From Leptolinea sp. UBA5366 (GTDB taxonomy: Bacteria > Chloroflexota > Anaerolineae > Anaerolineales > Anaerolineaceae), in contig DHPK01000021.1 in the NCBI GenBank assembly GCA_002407845.1, forward strand, positions 33,466-48,550: a stretch of DNA of 15,085 bases, in the 5' to 3' direction. Below the pieces are notes generated by a model, which searched no databases, was not told where the DNA came from, and saw only the letters and a program-made list of their open reading frames with translations. Made by a program: the position numbers and the translations under genes. Below, piece by piece: positions 1 to 7,800 of this stretch. How positions within the stretch are numbered: position 1 is the stretch's first letter; each line of letters begins with the position of its first letter.

Positions 1-861
1 TGAAATAAAACCCCGCCGTGACTGCTCGATTAATCGGCTTTCCTGATCCGCTTTTTTCAGCTGCTGCGCCAGATGGTCAATATTATTGGCGAGCGATCCG
101 ATTTCATCCTGCTGATCGACACCGGTTGAGGCGTTCAGATCTCCGGCAGCCAGCCGCTGCGTTGTCCGCTCCATCTGCTTGAGCGGTTCCACAAATTGAC
201 GGGAAAGCAGCAGCGCGACCAGAATCGCGCCGATCAGCCCCAACGCGATGCTCAGGAAGAGGATGCGGATGCCAGAATATGCCGCGGCTTTCATCGTCTC
301 AATCTTCGAGTGCAGCATCACGGCAGCGATCACCTTCCGATTCTGGTCGTAAACCGGCGCTCCGACCGTGATCGAAGCGTTGTCCAGCAGCGGGCTGAAA
401 CTTTCGCTAAACGCGACCTCTCCGGTAAAAACCCCTTCAATCAGGTTCAGCGCTTCGTTCGGCAGATCCGTATAGTTGATTTGCTGCCTGCCGGATCCGA
501 CGCTGATAAACTGGGCAGCCTGATCAACAAGCCAGACATCCCCCATTGCAATATCATCAATGAACTTCAGATAAGCGCCGTAGCTGCCGAAGGCGTTCTG
601 TCCGCCGCGCTGACCTGCCCCGTGATTGCCGCCCATGCCGGGTCCGGGTTCCGTGCTGTTCTGACCTGATGAAACATCAGCCGGCAGCATGGATCCCAGC
701 GTCTCGGCAATGTTGACTGCGCGGGCTTTGAGGTCTTCGCGATGCACTTCCATGGAATAACGGGAATACATCCAATAGAATAGCGACCCGACGACAAGCG
801 AAAACACGAGCAAAACGAAAGCAAAGTGGAGGACCAGTTTGCGCGTGATATTAAGTTTCAC
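1..861 (-). CDS. Sensor histidine kinase, N-terminal part (cut by window edge)
   Basis: Membrane-bound sensor kinase, partner of the response regulator just upstream. The GTG start overlaps the regulator's stop codon by 11 bases (851-861), which implies translational coupling. Reading 287 codons to the window edge gives: a short basic N-terminus, TM1 at about residues 8-29, an extracytoplasmic sensor region of about 160 residues, TM2 at about residues 195-219, then a HAMP linker (Pro226 near its start, DEIGSL in the second helix). The last visible residues, RRGFIS, are what normally directly precedes the H-box (D/N-V-S-H-E-L-R-T-P). The phospho-acceptor His and the ATPase domain therefore lie just outside the window. 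The sensor loop carries a Gly-rich, Gln/Asn-containing stretch at about residues 67-92 (GPGMGGNHGAG and following), unusual for such a loop. Its signal is unknown. No ATG lies before TM1 in this frame, so GTG is the best start. Confidence 0.9.
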   Translation of the reverse strand, partial: MKLNITRKLVLHFAFVLLVFSLVVGSLFYWMYSRYSMEVHREDLKARAVNIAETLGSMLPADVSSGQNSTEPGPGMGGNHGAGQRGGQNAFGSYGAYLKFIDDIAMGDVWLVDQAAQFISVGSGRQQINYTDLPNEALNLIEGVFTGEVAFSESFSPLLDNASITVGAPVYDQNRKVIAAVMLHSKIETMKAAAYSGIRILFLSIALGLIGAILVALLLSRQFVEPLKQMERTTQRLAAGDLNASTGVDQQDEIGSLANNIDHLAQQLKKADQESRLIEQSRRGFIS

Positions 862-1552
862 TTTCCGTCCCTTCAAACTTATATCCCATTCCCCAAACCG
901 TTTTCAGCTGCCAGTTGGGATGGTCAAATGCATCCAGCTTGGCACGCAGCCGTTTGATGTGCGAATCGACGGTGCGGGTGTCTCCATAATAGTCATATCC
1001 CCAAACCTGATCGAGCAGATTTTCGCGGGAATAAACCCTGCCGCGGTTCGTTGCCATCAGCCAGAGCAGTTCCGTTTCTTTTTTTGTCAGCGCAACGGTC
1101 ATGCCGGCGATTGCCACCTCGAAAGCGTCCAGACTGATTGTCAGGTTGTCATAATGGAAGAGCTTTTGATTCCCCTCGTTCTCCGGAGTCCGTTCCATGC
1201 GGCGCATGATTGCGCGGACGCGTGCCATCACTTCAGCCGGAGCAAACGGCTTGACAATGTAATCATCAGCGCCGATATCCAACCCCATGATCCGTTCGAA
1301 ATCTTCCCCGCGCGCAGTGATCATGATGATCGGCACATTCGAAATCCGTCTGATTTCCCGGCAGACTTCAAATCCATCTTTCAGCGGCATCATCACGTCC
1401 AGCAAAACCATGTCAAACGTAAAGCGTTCAAACACCTCCAGCGCTTCTTTGCCATTGGCGGCAGTATGGACGGTGAATCCTTCATTTTTGGCATATTCAG
1501 TCAGAACAGAAATGATCTGACGGTTGTCATCCGCAATCAGCATGGTTGGCAT
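851..1552 (-). CDS. OmpR/PhoB-family DNA-binding response regulator
   Basis: Cytoplasmic transcription factor phosphorylated by the overlapping kinase. It is 233 residues, the usual family length. The receiver domain (about 1-120) shows the acidic pair D8/D9, phospho-acceptor D52 in LLDVMMP, T79 in IMITA and K101 in IVKPF. The effector domain (about 133-230) is a winged helix-turn-helix with the typical recognition-helix stretch TRTVDSHIKRLRAKL and the C-terminal hairpin VWGMGYKF. The ATG is preceded by AAAGGAG with 8 bases spacing. It is first gene of a two-gene operon with the kinase and is divergent from the exported protein at 1748, a likely target. Target genes cannot be read from the protein itself. 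Confidence 0.96.
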   Translation of the reverse strand: MPTMLIADDNRQIISVLTEYAKNEGFTVHTAANGKEALEVFERFTFDMVLLDVMMPLKDGFEVCREIRRISNVPIIMITARGEDFERIMGLDIGADDYIVKPFAPAEVMARVRAIMRRMERTPENEGNQKLFHYDNLTISLDAFEVAIAGMTVALTKKETELLWLMATNRGRVYSRENLLDQVWGYDYYGDTRTVDSHIKRLRAKLDAFDHPNWQLKTVWGMGYKFEGTESET

Positions 1553-1641
1553 TTGAAGCGCTCCTTTCCTTTAATTATCGTACACAAATCATCTTACGAA
1601 AAGATTATGTCTTTTTGATGGCATTTTAAAAGAAAAACTGA

Positions 1642-1658
1642 CTTGAAAAAGTTTCAAG
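1642..1658. promoter_or_regulatory. Perfect inverted repeat in the divergent promoter region
   Basis: The 195-base region between the regulator (start 1552) and the exported protein (start 1748) is AT-rich and must hold both promoters. At its centre lies CTTGAAA-AAG-TTTCAAG, a perfect 7-bp inverted repeat with a 3-base spacer. A related box, TTGAAAAACTTGAA, follows at 1703-1716, 60 bases downstream. This is a plausible operator, for the neighbouring regulator or another factor. OmpR-type regulators usually bind tandem direct repeats, which makes an assignment to this regulator uncertain. I see no strong -35/-10 pair in either direction. GATAAT on the minus strand near 1576-1581 is a weak -10 candidate for the regulator operon. 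Confidence 0.4.
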
Positions 1659-1747
1659 AAAGACACATTTTTGCCACATTTATTTTGTAAGATTCAATCA
1701 GGTTGAAAAACTTGAACCTAATAAGAAAGAATTATGGAGGAAATACC

Positions 1748-2470
1748 ATGAAAACAAATTTGAGAATTTTATTAATTGCAGCTGTCCTGCTGATTTCAGC
1801 AGTTTATTCCGAATCCGTTTTAGCGGCAGATTACAGCTCGCCGGCAGATATTCTGGCAGACCTGACCGGTCAGCCGCTGCAGTCCGTGATCGATCTGCGG
1901 TTTTCATCCGGAAAAACTTTCGGGACGCTGGCAGAAGAAGCCGGGGTTTTGAGCGAGTTCCAAACCGCGCTGCTGCAGCTGAAACAGGCTGACCTTAATA
2001 AAAGTGTCGCAGCCGGTGAAATCACCAAAGCTGAAGCTGACCGGATCATGAACCAGCTGATGCAGAATTCTGTCAACTGCGACTGCAGCGGTGCTGCCCA
2101 GATTGGACTCGAAAACAGTCTCGGCTTTGGATGGGGCAATGGGAATGGAACAGGCATCGGCGCCGGCGGCGATCCGCAGGGCATGCAGAATCAAAATCGC
2201 TTCAACGTGGGCGGCGTGCAAAACGGCAGCCCGCAGACGAACAACTGGGGTATGGGCGGAAACAGCTATGGCAATCCGCAGGGCATGCAGAACCAAAATC
2301 GTTTCAACGTCGACGGGATGCAAAACGGCAGCCCGCAGCCGAACAACTGGGGCATGGGCGGTCAAACCCCACCCATGGGAGGAAACACTCCCATGGGCGG
2401 AAACACTCCCCCGATGGGCGGGAACGGCGCGGGGCTGAGACTGCGCGACCAGTCCTGCTTTGACAACTGA
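1748..2470 (+). CDS. Exported DUF2680-like protein with Gly/Asn/Met-rich repeat tail
   Basis: Secreted protein of 240 residues, function unknown. The ATG at 1748 has GGAGG seven bases upstream. An upstream in-frame TTG at 1703 lacks this and would spoil the signal peptide. Residues 1-26 are a clear signal peptide (basic start, hydrophobic core, cleavage near VLA/AD). Residues 29-107 resemble the DUF2680 family: SPADILADLTG, then GKTFGTLAEEAG, then a helix with AAGEITKAEADRIM. Next comes Cys-Asp-Cys (111-113), then a low-complexity Gly/Asn/Gln tail. That tail holds two near-identical 34-residue units (about 142-175 and 176-209) and three short PMGGN motifs. The tail's Met and Cys could bind metal, but that is inference. 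The gene is divergent from a two-component system and ends in its own terminator, so it is a single-gene unit. The C-terminus ends in an unrelated LRLRDQSCFDN with a third Cys. Confidence 0.88.
   Translation: MKTNLRILLIAAVLLISAVYSESVLAADYSSPADILADLTGQPLQSVIDLRFSSGKTFGTLAEEAGVLSEFQTALLQLKQADLNKSVAAGEITKAEADRIMNQLMQNSVNCDCSGAAQIGLENSLGFGWGNGNGTGIGAGGDPQGMQNQNRFNVGGVQNGSPQTNNWGMGGNSYGNPQGMQNQNRFNVDGMQNGSPQPNNWGMGGQTPPMGGNTPMGGNTPPMGGNGAGLRLRDQSCFDN
2172..2361 (+). repeat. Two-copy 88-bp direct repeat inside the exported-protein gene
   Basis: Positions 2172-2259 and 2274-2361 are near-identical, with a 102-base period (34 codons), and are in frame. Each encodes PQGMQNQNRFNV followed by QNGSPQ.NNWGMGG. 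Differences include GGV to DGM and T to P, plus several silent changes, so the duplication is not brand new. It is followed by three smaller in-frame units coding PMGGN (about 2371-2424). Such tracts expand and contract by slippage or recombination. Confidence 0.9.
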
Positions 2471-2483
2471 TCCAACCTGAACG

Positions 2484-2522
2484 AAAAAACAGAACCCGGA
2501 TTTACCCCGGGTTCTGTTTTTT
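2484..2522 (+). terminator. Rho-independent terminator after the exported-protein gene
   Basis: CAGAACCCGG (2490-2499), 7-base loop, CCGGGTTCTG (2507-2516): a perfect 10-bp stem flanked by A6 and T6. It starts 13 bases after the stop codon. The A/T flanks extend the pairing and would also allow some termination on the minus strand, but the minus-strand gene at 2613 reads towards it, so it may serve both. Confidence 0.93.
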
Positions 2523-2537
2523 CTCTTTCTTACAAAT

Positions 2538-2658
2538 GGAAATCTGCCTGTTCAGGCATTCATGAAACCATTGTCAAACAATCCTTCCACTTTCAGCCGG
2601 AAACGTGCCTGTTCAGGCATTCATGAAACCGTTGTCAAACAATCCTTCTACTTTCAGC
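2538..2658 (-). repeat. Tandem duplication of the 3' end of the HesB-like gene
   Basis: Positions 2545-2597 and 2606-2658 match at 51 of 53 bases. With flanking GGAAA the match extends to 2538 and 2599, so the period is 61 bases. On the minus strand, 2606-2658 is the true end of the HesB-like gene (LKVEGLFDNGFMNA, stop). Copy 2538-2597 lies just past the stop and would encode the same last 14 residues and stop, but 61 bases is not a multiple of three and the real stop intervenes. Each copy also contains the palindrome TGCCTGTTCAGGCA over the stop codon. This is a non-coding ghost of the gene's tail. Confidence 0.9.
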
Positions 2659-2927
2659 GATTTCAGCCCCAGCATGGAGTTGAGTTTGACTGTGATTTCG
2701 CGTTCGGGCGGCAGCTGGACATTTTGCTCATAATAAATGTCAACCCCGTCCACTTCCAGTTTTGTGAACGCTTCGTCATTTCCTTTTGGCGCTCCAAGTT
2801 TCACATCCATATAATTGACGCGCGAACAACTGCAGGAGTTGACCTTCGCGACTTTTTTGATCAGCGTGATGGCTGATTTTTCTTTCTGATCGAGCCAGCT
2901 TTTGGCTTCTGGTGTGATGGTTAGCAT
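2613..2927 (-). CDS. HesB/IscA-like small protein, Cys-x-Cys (CC/Se-motif-like)
   Basis: Cytoplasmic protein of 104 residues. The start MLTITPEAKSWL, the central beta region KVNSCSCS...VKLGAPK and the later VDGVDIYYEQN recall the small HesB-like proteins grouped as 'CC/Se motif' (seleno)proteins, distant relatives of the IscA/HesB iron-sulfur carrier fold. The motif here is Cys32-Ser-Cys34. No Cys pair exists near the C-terminus, so it is not a standard three-Cys IscA carrier. The role is unknown; metal, thiol or Fe-S handling is a guess from the fold. ATG 2927 is chosen because AAAGG lies 9 bases upstream and homology starts there; an in-frame TTG at 2966 has no such support. The gene stands alone between two transcription units. 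Its 3' end is duplicated downstream. Confidence 0.75.
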   Translation of the reverse strand: MLTITPEAKSWLDQKEKSAITLIKKVAKVNSCSCSRVNYMDVKLGAPKGNDEAFTKLEVDGVDIYYEQNVQLPPEREITVKLNSMLGLKSLKVEGLFDNGFMNA

Positions 2928-2945
2928 AACAGTCTGCCTTTCGAT

Positions 2946-2967
2946 ATAACTGCAAAATAACTGCAAA
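2946..2967 (-). promoter_or_regulatory. Perfect 11-bp tandem direct repeat upstream of HesB-like gene
   Basis: On the minus strand TTTGCAGTTAT occurs twice back to back (2957-2967, 2946-2956), 19-40 bases upstream of the ATG and just before the Shine-Dalgarno. An 11-bp direct-repeat period is the typical spacing of half-sites for OmpR/PhoB-family dimers, so this could be an operator. It could equally be chance or part of the 5' leader. I see no convincing -35/-10 pair that fixes the transcription start. Confidence 0.4.
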
Positions 2968-3131
2968 GTTTTTCTTTGATTAATTTAACCATAACTTTAT
3001 TAACGTTTGATCAATATTTTGAAAACTGGGAAAACTTAAGTGGGCAGTCAGTACAAAGCTGCAAGATGATTTCTTAAAAGCTCTCCCAGAATTAATCTAA
3101 ATCGATCGTTCCAGCTTGAGCGAAACCCCGT

Positions 3132-3172
3132 GAAATAAAAAGATTTCCGCTTATAAACAAGCGGAAACCTTT
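3132..3172 (-). terminator. Rho-independent terminator of the SDR gene
   Basis: Read on the minus strand: TTTCCGCTT (3167-3159), 6-base loop, AAGCGGAAA (3152-3144), then TCTTTTTATTT. It is a perfect 9-bp stem with a T-rich tail, about 38 bases past the stop of the dehydrogenase. The rest of the gap 2968-3204 is AT-rich and shows nothing else I can support. Confidence 0.88.
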
Positions 3173-3204
3173 TATATAAATTCGATTCTGTGAAGCAGCT
3201 GCGC

Positions 3205-3978
3205 TTATACCAGCGAAGCGCCTCCGTCCACGACGATGTACTGACCGACCACATAGGAGCAGGCTTCTGATGAAAGGTACAGAATTGTGCCGTTCAACTC
3301 ACCGCGTTTTCCCGGCCGGCCGACAGGGTTCTGATAATTGTACATTTTCAGAAATTCTTCGGCTTTGAAGAGCGTATTTTCCGTCATCTCCGACTCGAAC
3401 AGACCCGGCCCGATCGCGTTGACGATGATGCCGTATTGCGCCAGCGAGGTTGACATGCCGAGCGTCAGCCCGCGCACAGCCGCTTTACTGGTGTTATAGG
3501 CGTGGCGAACCAGCATCGGGCTTTTGTCGCCGATCAGCGCATTGACAGAACTGACGTTCACGATGCGCCCATAGTTCTGTTCTTTCATATAAGGGACGAC
3601 GTATTTGCTGACCAGGAACAGACCCTTGACGTTGACGTCCATGATCTTGTCCCATTCTTCAACGCTCAGGTTTTCAACCGAGCCGCGCACTGCGATGCCA
3701 GCGTTGTTCAGCAGAATGTCAATCCTGCCAAAATGAGCATACACTTCTGTGATCGCGTTCTTGACGCTCTCTTCTGAGGTAACATCGCAGGCTACCGCGT
3801 AGGCTTTGCGGCCGGTGGCGCGGATTTCTTCAGCCAATGCTTCAAGTTTATCTTTTCTGCGTGCCAGCAGCGCGACGTCAGCTCCCTGTGCGGCATAACC
3901 GCGGGCTGCATCGGCGCCGAGACCGGAGGAGGCTCCTGTCACAACTGCAACTTTTCCAGTTAGGTCAAATAAATTCAT
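3205..3978 (-). CDS. Short-chain dehydrogenase/reductase (FabG/gluconate 5-dehydrogenase-like)
   Basis: NAD(P)-dependent oxidoreductase of the classical SDR family, 257 residues, full length, cytoplasmic. Rossmann motif TGASSGLG at 14-21. ARR at 39-41 after the second strand suggests NADP(H) preference. Also present are D65-V (CDVT), NNAG at 91-94, active-site Ser143/144 (NVSSVNA), the catalytic pair Y161-xxx-K165 (YNTSK), PG at 191-192, and the C-terminal YIVVDGG signature. Substrate cannot be told from sequence: the opening NLFDLTGKVAVVTG fits gluconate 5-dehydrogenase and 3-ketoacyl-ACP reductase relatives alike, and no pathway gene adjoins it. AGGGAG lies a few bases upstream of the ATG. 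TATACT (minus strand, about 4085-4090) is a possible -10 element, but no good -35 box sits at the right distance. It is monocistronic, ending in its own terminator. Confidence 0.95.
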   Translation of the reverse strand: MNLFDLTGKVAVVTGASSGLGADAARGYAAQGADVALLARRKDKLEALAEEIRATGRKAYAVACDVTSEESVKNAITEVYAHFGRIDILLNNAGIAVRGSVENLSVEEWDKIMDVNVKGLFLVSKYVVPYMKEQNYGRIVNVSSVNALIGDKSPMLVRHAYNTSKAAVRGLTLGMSTSLAQYGIIVNAIGPGLFESEMTENTLFKAEEFLKMYNYQNPVGRPGKRGELNGTILYLSSEACSYVVGQYIVVDGGASLV

Positions 3979-4819
3979 TTTTTCTCCCTGTTGTAAAATA
4001 AATTTGGAATCATTTTCCGGAGCACTGCGATTCGGATCTAATCAGCGGATCGGCAGCATTGTTCAGCAATATATTCCATTATCAAGTATAGCCCCTTGTG
4101 AAAAATAAAACTAGACAAAATTGGGGGTTTGTCCAATTTAAAATCGATCCAAAAACCAGCGCAGCGAGCGAACCTTGGTTGCCGAACAAGGGATGCGGAG
4201 TACGCTGTGCGGGAAACACCCCATCGGGAAAGGGAGTTTTGCGGGTCTGTTGGACGGATTCGGAAAATTTGATTAATGGAGATCGAAAAGTTGCAATATT
4301 ACAGGAAATTCTGCGCAGTTAATGAGGCAGCAGAAACCATTTCAGCTGGATTTCAAACTGAGAAAAATCATCCGGTTGCAGCCTGACTCAGGGGTTCCTC
4401 TGGAAATTTGCCGGATATTCTTCGGATAATGGCTGGATATCGGCTGGTGGGAATTAATAACGGATGGAATTTTATTTTCTCAGATCATTATTTATATGAT
4501 TTAGCAGCTTTATTTATCTTAATAGATTACTTATTTATTGGTGAAAAAAATCATTAGAAAGTAGGAATATTACCGGTATTTTCCGTTGATCTGGTTAATT
4601 TGGTTTCGCTTAACTCGATCTGAGAATAAAATAAGGTATACTATTACGCAAAGTTTGCAAAGAGTATAAAATGGATATAAATTATTTTAATGTGTCTTCA
4701 ATTCATGATAAATATATTCAATCCCCTGCAGGCTTTTTATTTAATTCACAAGTGATCAAATGAGAAAAACCACGCACTTTATTACCCTTTAGACGATAGG
4801 AAATAGTGAGAAGACAATT
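3979..4819. other. 841-base gene-free stretch before the giant gene
   Basis: The left part should hold the SDR promoter. Positions 4098-4325 form a somewhat more GC-rich islet. It opens at 4098 with a 74-codon GTG reading frame that I do not believe: no Shine-Dalgarno and no recognisable protein. The islet is preceded by an inverted repeat AAATTGG/CCAATTT (4118-4124, 4133-4139). From about 4480 to 4819 the DNA is very AT-rich and should contain the promoter of the giant gene. TATACT at 4637-4642 is the best -10 match but has only a poor, badly spaced -35 (TTAACT, 4610-4615). A small palindrome GCAAAGTTTGC sits at 4648-4658. A start near there would give a leader of about 170 bases. No RNA gene recognised. 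Confidence 0.5.
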
Positions 4820-7800
4820 ATGAAAAATCAAAAACGCATCATCCTGTTTGCCCTGACTTGTATCTTTTTATTTCTGATGATTGGGATGATTGATCCCGCA
4901 CCGGCAGCCGCTCAAACTGGAACGTATTCGATCTCACTGGATCCGGTTAAAAAAGACGCTGCCAACAATCCGGTTTGGAGTTATCCTTCCGGCGAAAGCT
5001 TTGTGATCTACAGCACTGTGACGGTTTCTGACGTCGCGCCGCCAATGGATAATAACGTGATCACGGTAACCTTCCCGAAGAAATGGATTGCGGATGTCAC
5101 TGCGCCGAACGCGGTTGGCGTGACGGTTACGACCCGGCATACTGCTACGGATTATGTTTTTGATTTCACCTATGACCGCATGACCGGCGGCATGATTGCC
5201 AGTCTGCCGATCACGATCCGGATGCAAAACCTGAAAACGCCCAACGGCTATGAAATGCCGATGACACAGGAGCTTCGCAGTGCGGCAGGGGACTTGCTTG
5301 CCGCGCCGGCGTCGCATCCGAATCCGAACACTGCGAACAAAGTCACCTCAACGGCGGAGGTCAAATTAACCTATTACACCCGCTCTTTCAGAGAGTACGC
5401 CGGCTATCCGGATCCGGCTGATATCACCAAAATCGATCCGCTCAAACCCCGGGCAATTCCGATTGAAACCCTTTTTTATACGAACAATACAGCGAGCTCA
5501 ATCGGGAAATATTGCGATACCGGGCATAAAGTGACGCTGACGCTGCCAGCCGGCGCCCGTCTCGCGACAGCCGCCGAATCGCAATATGCAAGATATTGGA
5601 CCTCTTCAACCTCGGCTGCGGGCGTCACAACCGTCTCCCGCGTCTTCTCCTGCACGAGCTATTGGGGTAATTCTATAAGTGAAATGGCGCCGATCGCGTT
5701 CCCAGGATTCCCATTTTCTCCCAACCAAAACACCTATGACACTGAAATCCCGTGGACGGTCGACGTTTTGGACGCTGATCGAAATCCGGTGCCTGAGTAT
5801 CAGGTTTCTTCGGTTACAAAACTGGCTTTAATTCCGAATCCGCCGCCGCCGAACGGTTCAGGCGTCCGAAAATCTTTACGAACGGGTTCTTTGTACCGAT
5901 ATTATATGACTCCTGACAACATGGATCGGGAAACAGCTTGGGACATCGTCAATACCGAACCAACCATGACTGTTAAACCGGAAGAGCCGTTCACGATTAA
6001 GCTTTATGGTTTCCGTGATTATTCACTTGATCAGGATTTATATTATTCCGGTTTCCAGCTTCAGCCGATTCCGGCGAATTTCATTGATCCAGCAAACGCT
6101 GTCAAATTTAAAGTTTATGGCACGAAAGGCACCCAAAAAGATCTGCTGTATACCAGCACGAACGCCGCGGAAGCCGCTGCCCGCATCACGATCCCTCCGG
6201 ATGCAACCGGCACCAACAGTTACTATACCGAACTATGGCTCGAGTTTGACAATGACGTTTCGGTCACCTATAATCCTGTGCCTGCAGGTCAATCGTCCAC
6301 GCTGACCTGGACCGTTTTTACTAAAGTGAAACCGGAGCGCTGGGATAAAAATAACGAGACAGTAAACAATCAAATTGTTTCGTTGAACGGTTTACAATAC
6401 AATTATACTACGATTTACAGCAACACAGTAGCTGTTCGCCCGGATAACTGGCGGACGACTCCAAGCGCATCATCTTATACATATGTGATGATCTATGTTT
6501 ACCGCCGTTCAATAGATTCAGCGTTCGCCGTAACCCCGACAAGAATGGTTGGGTTAAATGATGCTGTGCCAATCGCGCTCGGTTTGAGATTGGCAATAGA
6601 TCCAGCCGATTTATTCCCAGAGAATCTGAATTATTATGCGGTCATGCCTGAAGGCGTCTCACCCGATCCGAACACGCCGGTGACGTTCTGCGGCAAAGCG
6701 GTTGCGAGCGAGGTCGTTTACAATTTCCTCGGAACCGGTAAAAAAGCGCTGGTAATTCGTGACTTGCAGAAACTTTTGCCAACCTGCAGTAATGTCTATT
6801 CTGCAGCGGTTAATTTTAAGCAGCTAATTGGACCCAGCACAGCCGAAGGCGCTAACGTTGTCGATCATTATTTCACCTGGTCCAACAATGACCAAGTCAA
6901 ATCGAACAATGTTTATGGCGCTATAAATCGCTATATGGATGCACTTGACCTGGATCAGGACGGCAATGTAACTGAATACTTCGAGAAAGTTCCGCAGGAA
7001 TTGGTCTATTCGCCGCCGAAACAGATTTATACCCAGAAATGGCTGAGCACCGATCCCGGCCTGGATAAAATCTGGTTTGCCGAGGGGCAGGTCGCGATTG
7101 ACATGGAGCTCCCCTACTATTACCGGGTTACGATCAATAACCGATCGGATGTTTCCGTAAAGACGGTTGACGTCCTGGACGTGCTCCCTTACGTCGGTGA
7201 TCACACGGTTGTTCCGGACGCGAACAATCTTTATCACGCGCGCAACTCGGAATTCCGGGTTGAACTGACCGGACCGATCACCAGCGCTTCCCCTAAATAT
7301 GACTTTTTCTACTCGACAGACACACAGCCGGCTGACATCGCAACATTATCTGGCAGCACGATTAACTGGATGACGCAGGCTCAGGTTGAAGCAACCTCCA
7401 GCTGGGGGGCAATCAATTTGATCCGCATCCGGCTGAAAACAGGAGAGGAACTGCCGTCGAAAGAGGTCGTTTCCTTCGATTTTCCAGTCAAGACGCCGCT
7501 GAATAAAGAGTTGACCCGATACAGCCGCGCTTTTAACTCAGGCGCGACCTTTGCCGGCACCGCCGGAGGCGGTGGCCCGATTGATCCTGCCAACTACCTT
7601 GAGTTTGGCTCCGCGTCCGCGGCAGTGAACTGGTACACGGTCAGCGGGATCGCATTTTCCGATGTTAATAAAGATGGAATCAAACAGGACACTGAACCTA
7701 TTCTGATCAACCGACCGGTGCGCATCGTTGATGAGTCCGGAAATCCCGTGACAGTGAACGGGGTACCGCTGGCTGGGCAGACAGACGCGTCCGGCGCTTA

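Noticed and set aside
196..824. Frames at 196-669 (+) and 567-824 (-)
   Set aside because: Both overlap the sensor kinase, whose minus-strand frame is open from 861 to the edge and shows TM helices and a HAMP domain.
839..1618. Long plus-strand frame of 259 codons opposite the response regulator
   Set aside because: It is fully antisense to a textbook OmpR-family gene, has no recognisable domain, and is a by-product of codon bias.
2091..2463. Plus-strand frames of 110-115 codons overlapping the exported protein
   Set aside because: Out-of-frame readings of the repetitive tail; the real frame has signal peptide, ribosome site and terminator.
2946..2967. CRISPR or other repeat array
   Set aside because: Only two adjacent 11-bp units without spacers; the other repeats in the window are also two-copy or coding.
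4098..4322. 74-codon GTG frame as a gene
   Set aside because: No Shine-Dalgarno, low-complexity-free but family-free protein, and another frame over the same DNA is equally open; kept only as a compositional islet.
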